Positions 61,601 through 64,000 of a DNA stretch of 64,000 nt are shown here, one piece after another. Made by a program: the position numbers and the translations under genes. This DNA is from Rathayibacter sp. VKM Ac-2879 (GTDB lineage: Bacteria > Actinomycetota > Actinomycetes > Actinomycetales > Microbacteriaceae): contig NZ_JADKSO010000004.1 of NCBI RefSeq assembly GCF_015351245.1, positions 287,996 to 351,995 of the forward strand, given 5' to 3'. The first letter of the stretch is position 1; each line of letters starts with the position of its first letter. The notes below the pieces were generated by a model that was given only the letters and a program-made list of their open reading frames with translations, searched no databases and was not told where the DNA came from.

Positions 61601-62613
61601 GGTACTCCTACACGGGAAGTGGCGACGGAGCGCAGCTCGTTCTGAGCGGTACAAATGCAATCGTGGAGCGCACGACCGTCCTTCCCGGCGGAGCAATTGC
61701 TTCATTCCGTGACGATGGCTCCGAAGTTTGGTCCTACCCGAACCTGCAGGGAAGCATCATTACGACAGCTGACGCTTCCGGAGCTAGAGCTGCGACGGTG
61801 AACAGGTATGACCCGTTCGGACAGCCAATTGATCCCTCCACTGGTCGTATCGGAACTATTGCTGGAGCCGACGCGGTCGCCGACTCGCAAAAGAACTCGG
61901 ACGCTGACTATTCATGGCTCGGAGGTAATCAGAAGCTTTTTGAGCACGCAGGTGGTATCGCCGCGATTGAGATGGGGGCCCGCGTCTATATTGCAGCGCT
62001 GGGCCGCTTCCTGTCACTGGATCCCATAGAGGGCGGAGTCGATAATGACTACACGTATCCCCTTGACCCTATAAATAAGCTCGATTTGACGGGAAAGAGG
62101 GCGTGTGTCGGAAGCGAATGCAACGGCATGCATATTGGCAAGCAGGGTTCGGTCTCCGGTCAGTCCCAGGCGGACTGGATTGCGAGCAAGCCGAATACCA
62201 CCGCTCCTAAAGCTCCAACTGCGCCTAAGCCGGTGGATCCGGCTGATGTCGCGACGATGTATTCCGCTATAAGCCTCGGCTTCACCGCACTGGCTTTCAT
62301 CGCTGCAGCAACCGGCGTCGGTGCGATCCTTTCTCCGTTCCTCTTGGCGGCAGCTGCGGTCACAAGCATCATCTCTGCGGCGGTCACCTGTAGCATCGCA
62401 TTCAATGGCGGAACTGCTCGTGACGGCGTGAATTGTGGGATCTCAGCGGGGGCGGCGGTGATCCCAGGCGTCGGAGCGGGCGTGGCGCGTACACTGACAG
62501 CCACAGGTGTCGTCACGACGCGGGCTACAGCAGGAGCGATAACTCGAGGTTCTTCGTATGCGGGCAGTGCACTGAATTACACAGACAATGTCAACACGTT
62601 CATGGATTGGTAG
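55627..62613 (+). CDS. Secreted RHS-repeat/PA14 protein (polymorphic toxin-like)
   Basis: A 2,328-residue exported protein. GTG at 55627 follows GGGGGAG and begins a signal peptide ([17 protein letters not shown]...SSASA, cleaved ~33); the earlier frame is not needed. Next come a Glu/Pro-rich linker (~45-120), a DNRLRE-like beta domain (~360-510), an FN3-like region, PA14 domain 1 (~774-905), and PA14 domain 2 (~1352-1462). RHS/YD repeats follow (YDELGRTAG ~1617, [10 protein letters not shown] ~1842, [10 protein letters not shown] ~1901) and the RHS core (YDPFGQP ~2060, GRFLSLDPI ~2125). The ~175-residue tip after DLTGK is hydrophobic and Gly/Ala-rich, with no known toxin fold. It resembles WapA-type contact toxins, but the target is inferred. 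Composition changes along the gene. Confidence 0.9.
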   Translation: MSRRRIRSVVSVLAASLAVVLGVTVVDVSSASALTTQARARVVAEQAALDAAGKTDPNVYPVEESEPPTLEDPSTDGGAAPEAIVPSNAPVPEESTVPTPAPEETAVPDPEALEDLESKPVAERDEYSTTYELEDEKKATVISAAPMNVQDDSGKWVEAETELSTTGNSSWLGRGGAEVELHPLAPQFAEYADDENVLTMTRDEHSLGFELEGAAHSVLRRDLSPWADDEAKSHLEYLDLFDGVDLVYDVGQADVKENLRLKKVPAPGQSTWTWEVDAPGLTVSKTDDGNVEFRDAAGEVVYTVPRPVMWDSSGTEKKADADAEIELTVAQRAGRTLLSISPSRSWLESSKRVYPVYVDPTTVANVISTRAFKSNGQTNDGMTQVGNTNSNGVWRSIVHFDYEQVFGKQIIATQVDVTKIWPDGTSGTYTGGIHDVTCMGFNCAGAKLADLTISNTNGTSTNGDGLNRKIVEWVKNRNSGGNLMIGGDEGAGNFSYRRVDVQMQILWKDYPAAGWNPLPGDKAPRQTLTPDLHADAYYNPTDQPLAHLYRISENPNPDVGTLWDTGWISNETVEVPVGVLKRNTTYYWRTWVHDGYDGYLGQSTVAVSNVFSFTTDDVRFGLPTGPIDDAVITTLTPTLTITDPAQPSGEDVDYSFRIATDTGAANGQVVNSGWQKSPTYTVPKGALLDGVAYSWTVWVKNSVDEWRPDWTNSFVTNLRVNDPGPSPTDTVGPATVNLANGNLGLSFTSPTVETPGGSMGMNFVYNSQSTSNSGLVGTYYNIPSFTGSPSREFGGWTPNLVRTDPTPGGIWNDSSPLPGVVSHDNFTADWTGQIRPPAGTWKFKTVRDDGVILDIGGTNLIDKWGDAGTDGWSGPMGFASGESKTFRMRYFERTGGAQVTLQAQKIDANGAVLQTVASVPGDWFTKRTILPDGWGASAPLAGAEYFYVKADGKEGSITYTDIYGAQHVYEKKSDGSYKPPAGENGIAAISGDGIISLDDAGLITTFKKDGGQVDQVVSTTTATKPIAPVVSYRSDGRIDRISDRFSKKSDGSYSRVVRFLYGSDTASSSGLSNGNDQSSGKVCLPGPQGTAPSPVYPPSDYLCRIIYPGDAPGFEDDTRLLYDKNGYLVSTINPGSESTSFAYNEQKLLKSVRTATMSDWLKSSGAVISDANASLTIDYAANRVTRILGAAPDGVTSSQRTGKSYSYDVTPSGSVQGKTTVKAIKANGSVIANTGNASGIANSVSYDAGFRTLSSTTALGLTASATWDEQDLQLSSTDPQGRMSTTLYDQRDRAVASYGPAPASCYGTDRRPTQACASTTGRSETAYDEGLRGLSVVDFDNDQFAGTPKRYGLDVGAKDGVLSENWGSAQINQVGTDAWSARFTGTITFPSAGDYQFRTFADDGTNLWIDNKLVILDVKPASAHWSPTGTFHADFAGQEVTIRLDYADMGGDARVELHWQTPGSTAGTLVPGDRLKPDYGFATTEKTFDQTPIASTTSAPSTTTRKVYGTSGGTDQQWLGLIASTSVDPTGLNLTTATQFAGADQGWRRTGKTLPAATSSGATADTSGLSVTYYPTSELTSTAACGVPVGTSQAGFIKSERGATPASGSAVTREYIYDELGRTAGSKRTSDSTWTCTSRDDRGRIISLSYPAATGTVARTITTTYETAAGDPRTTKTSDTGVTNSPNGGTITTTIDLLGRVTSYTDVWNTTTLTTYDAASRATQTKSTQGASTSTRTLEYDVDGKVTKVKDGTTDLATVTYGASGVDAGLITSVTYPASGAGNGTSLGNVARDNAGAQTKLTWTFASGAAVTDEVVRSQAGRVVQNMLTVAGQSALVSSYKYDPAGRLTNASIPGHSLTYGYADTNCAANGSVNAAGKNGNRTSMTDQPTAGGATTASYCYDAADRLLSSQVTGAAAGADPVADGVGATELAYDAKGRTTKLGDQTYSYDLADRHTKTTQPDSTIVEYVRDATDRIVARIHTAAGESSRIIRYSYTGSGDGAQLVLSGTNAIVERTTVLPGGAIASFRDDGSEVWSYPNLQGSIITTADASGARAATVNRYDPFGQPIDPSTGRIGTIAGADAVADSQKNSDADYSWLGGNQKLFEHAGGIAAIEMGARVYIAALGRFLSLDPIEGGVDNDYTYPLDPINKLDLTGKRACVGSECNGMHIGKQGSVSGQSQADWIASKPNTTAPKAPTAPKPVDPADVATMYSAISLGFTALAFIAAATGVGAILSPFLLAAAAVTSIISAAVTCSIAFNGGTARDGVNCGISAGAAVIPGVGAGVARTLTATGVVTTRATAGAITRGSSYAGSALNYTDNVNTFMDW

Positions 62614-62662
62614 ATCATTGGCAATAGGGCCTGTTCGGCGCGAAGTCGAACCCGGATGGAAT

Positions 62663-63019
62663 ATGCGCACCTGGGCTAAGTTTTACTGGGCTTTACTTAT
62701 TCCGGCTTTGCTGACACTTGTGATCTTTGTGACAGTTGCAGTCAGTGGAGGCTTTAGTGGGGGGTTGTTAGTACTTCCTCTCATCACTTTGGTGACGACC
62801 GGGCTCATGTCGCTCTTTGGGCCGCGAATGGAAAGACGACGTGAGAAGGAACAGGCGCGCGGTTACTCCACGGCCTGGTTCGCCCCACGAGGGCTCGAGC
62901 AAGTAGAGCCACGAACGGGCCTCGTCATTAAGACCCGAGATGAACCGTGCCTTTCTATGTCGGAGATGCGTGCACGATCCCGAGAGGCGAGACGGCTGAG
63001 TGGAGGCGACGATGATTGA
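62663..63019 (+). CDS. Small membrane protein, candidate immunity partner
   Basis: A 118-residue protein with two hydrophobic helices (~10-30, LLIPALLTLVIFVTVAVSGG, and ~35-55, LLVLPLITLVTTGLMSLF), then a charged cytoplasmic tail with RMERRREKEQARGY and a final acidic run. It starts 49 bases after the RHS stop, the position of immunity genes in RHS loci. Since the RHS tip is hydrophobic, a membrane immunity protein fits. This is inference; no family is recognised. A longer frame from 62588 would overlap the RHS end. A+T-rich codons set it apart from the core genome. Confidence 0.6.
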   Translation: MRTWAKFYWALLIPALLTLVIFVTVAVSGGFSGGLLVLPLITLVTTGLMSLFGPRMERRREKEQARGYSTAWFAPRGLEQVEPRTGLVIKTRDEPCLSMSEMRARSREARRLSGGDDD

Positions 63020-63095
63020 AGATGTTTTTCAAAGTGGGTGGTGGGGAGATGCGTTACGGGGTGCGCCCGTTGAGGGGGCGCCTGTCGGCGCTTAG
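63012..63095 (+). CDS. Tiny ORF coupled to the candidate immunity gene
   Basis: A 27-residue frame, MIEDVFQSGWWGDALRGAP..., overlaps the previous stop by 8 bases. The N-terminus looks protein-like (acidic start, GWWGDA) but a TAG follows after 27 codons. It may be the 5' relic of a gene cut by the adjacent rearrangement. Low confidence. Confidence 0.3.
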   Translation: MIEDVFQSGWWGDALRGAPVEGAPVGA

Positions 63096-63317
63096 CCAAG
63101 AGTCGAACGGTCGGTTTGCAGCCAGTCGGGTCGACGTCGAAGCGGATGAACACCTGGACGTGGTCGCAGCCTACAATTCTCGTTCCCATTCCGCTTCCTC
63201 CGGTCGAATAGATCATTTCGGCGAGACTACGAGCGGCTGGAACATGTGCGGAATACGGGAGCGGGAGCGAGGCGACGGCTTCGTCTTGCCGCCTGAGCGC
63301 GGTCAGCGTCTGCCTCC

Positions 63318-64000
63318 GCAGGCCAGGAGATGAGCATCCGCCTGGACTATGCCGACATGGCCGCCGACGCACGTCTCGAGCTGCACTGGCAGACACCCGG
63401 CAGCAGCAGCGGCACCCTCGTTCCCGGCGACCGGCTCAAGCCCGACTACGGTTTCGCCACCACCGAGAAGACCTTCGATCAAACCCCGATCGCGAACACC
63501 ACCTACGCCCCCTCGACGACGACGAAGAAGATCTACGGCACGAACGGCGGAACCGACCAGCAGTGGCTCGGTATCGTCGCAGCCACCTCGATCGATCCCA
63601 CAGGGCTCAACCTCACAACGGCGACCCAGTACTCGGGCGCTGACCAGGGCTGGCGCCGCACTGGAAAGACGCTCCCCGCGGCTACCGCGTCCAACTTCTC
63701 GCCGGACTCCAACGGGCTGTCCGTGACGTACTTCGCGATCGGCGACACGCTCAGCGCGTCGGCCTGCGGAGTGCCCGTCGGAACGAGCCAGGGCGGCTTC
63801 GTGAAGACTGAGAAGAGCGCGACCTCGGCCACCCAGACGTCTGTCACTCGTGAATACGTCTGCGACGAATGGGGACGGACGGTCGGGTCCAAGCGGACCT
63901 CTGACAGCACCTGGACCTGCACTACCCTCGATGATCGAGGCCGCGTCACGAGCGTCGCCTACCCGGCAGCATCCGGAGTTCCCGCGCGCACCGTGACCAG
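63318..64000 (+). pseudogene. Second RHS module, 5'-truncated (runs off window)
   Basis: From AGQEMSIRLDYAD the frame is homologous to residues ~1437-1660 of the large RHS protein (59936 to ~60614). It holds the end of PA14 domain 2 ([12 protein letters not shown]), the linker [19 protein letters not shown] and the first RHS repeats (YVCDEWGRTVGS). No signal peptide, DNRLRE domain or first PA14 lies in front; the frame begins in mid-domain, with ATG at 63330 as the first start. It looks like a displaced 3' RHS cassette or the 3' half of a decayed paralogue. The 3' tip lies outside the window. Third positions are more GC-rich than in the matching part of the first copy. Confidence 0.65.

Noticed and set aside
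62863-63396. Minus-strand frame of 177 codons across the RHS junction
   Set aside because: It overlaps the candidate immunity gene and the start of the second RHS module on the other strand and has no start signal or recognisable motif.

Overview
This is about 64 kb of high-GC DNA. Its gene content points to an actinobacterium: a complete menaquinone (men) pathway, a system II cytochrome c biogenesis operon (tlpA-ccdA-resB-ccsB), an FprA-type ferredoxin reductase, a one-copy mnh/mrp antiporter operon, many GTG starts and many apparently leaderless genes. Gene order and protein style suggest Microbacteriaceae (Rathayibacter/Clavibacter-like). That placement is inference from family knowledge, because no search was possible.

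Layout. 0-7.4 kb: end of an ABC permease, a NarL-type two-component pair, a GT2 membrane glycosyltransferase, two small soluble proteins (CxxC thioredoxin-like and Dabb), a DP-repeat surface protein and a small membrane protein. 7.5-12.8 kb: a decayed lacZ, a non-discriminating-type aspS and an SDR oxidoreductase. 12.9-17.7 kb: histidine phosphatase plus the cytochrome c maturation operon. 17.8-24.5 kb: nucleoside hydrolase, menC, a membrane protein, a GH15 enzyme, an SDR and a Dps ferritin. 24.5-35 kb: menB-menE-menA, a DUF4229 protein, a PLDc_N protein, menD, divergent menF and menG, a polyprenyl diphosphate synthase and fprA. Together with menC these supply isoprenoid quinone to the respiratory chain whose c-type cytochromes the upstream operon matures. 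35-44.7 kb: UvrA-like ABC ATPase, NUDIX hydrolase, YajQ, a lytic-transglycosylase-like lipoprotein, tRNA-Tyr, NmrA-like protein, inositol monophosphatase, M23 peptidase and GH13 alpha-glucosidase. 44.7-47.3 kb: a poorly coding accessory patch with unknown genes, a dehydratase/epimerase and a transposase remnant, bounded on two sides by a 15-bp inverted repeat. 47.3-53.7 kb: the mnhA(B)CDEFG antiporter operon. 53.8-55.1 kb: a beta-propeller protein, tRNA-Thr and tRNA-Met with a good terminator. 55.6-64 kb: a 2,328-residue secreted RHS/PA14 protein, a likely membrane immunity partner, and the start of a second, 5'-truncated RHS cassette that runs off the window.

Cross-cutting signals. About nineteen genes have a TAnnnT-like -10 hexamer exactly 6-8 bases before their start codon and no separate Shine-Dalgarno, which is the layout of leaderless transcripts. 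This pattern was used to choose several starts. The most unusual region is the RHS locus: two related RHS 3' modules in tandem, a hydrophobic C-terminal tip and a small membrane protein right after it, as in polymorphic toxin loci with displaced cassettes.

Limits: all calls come from reading the sequence and from knowledge of families. No alignment, HMM, folding or composition program was run.
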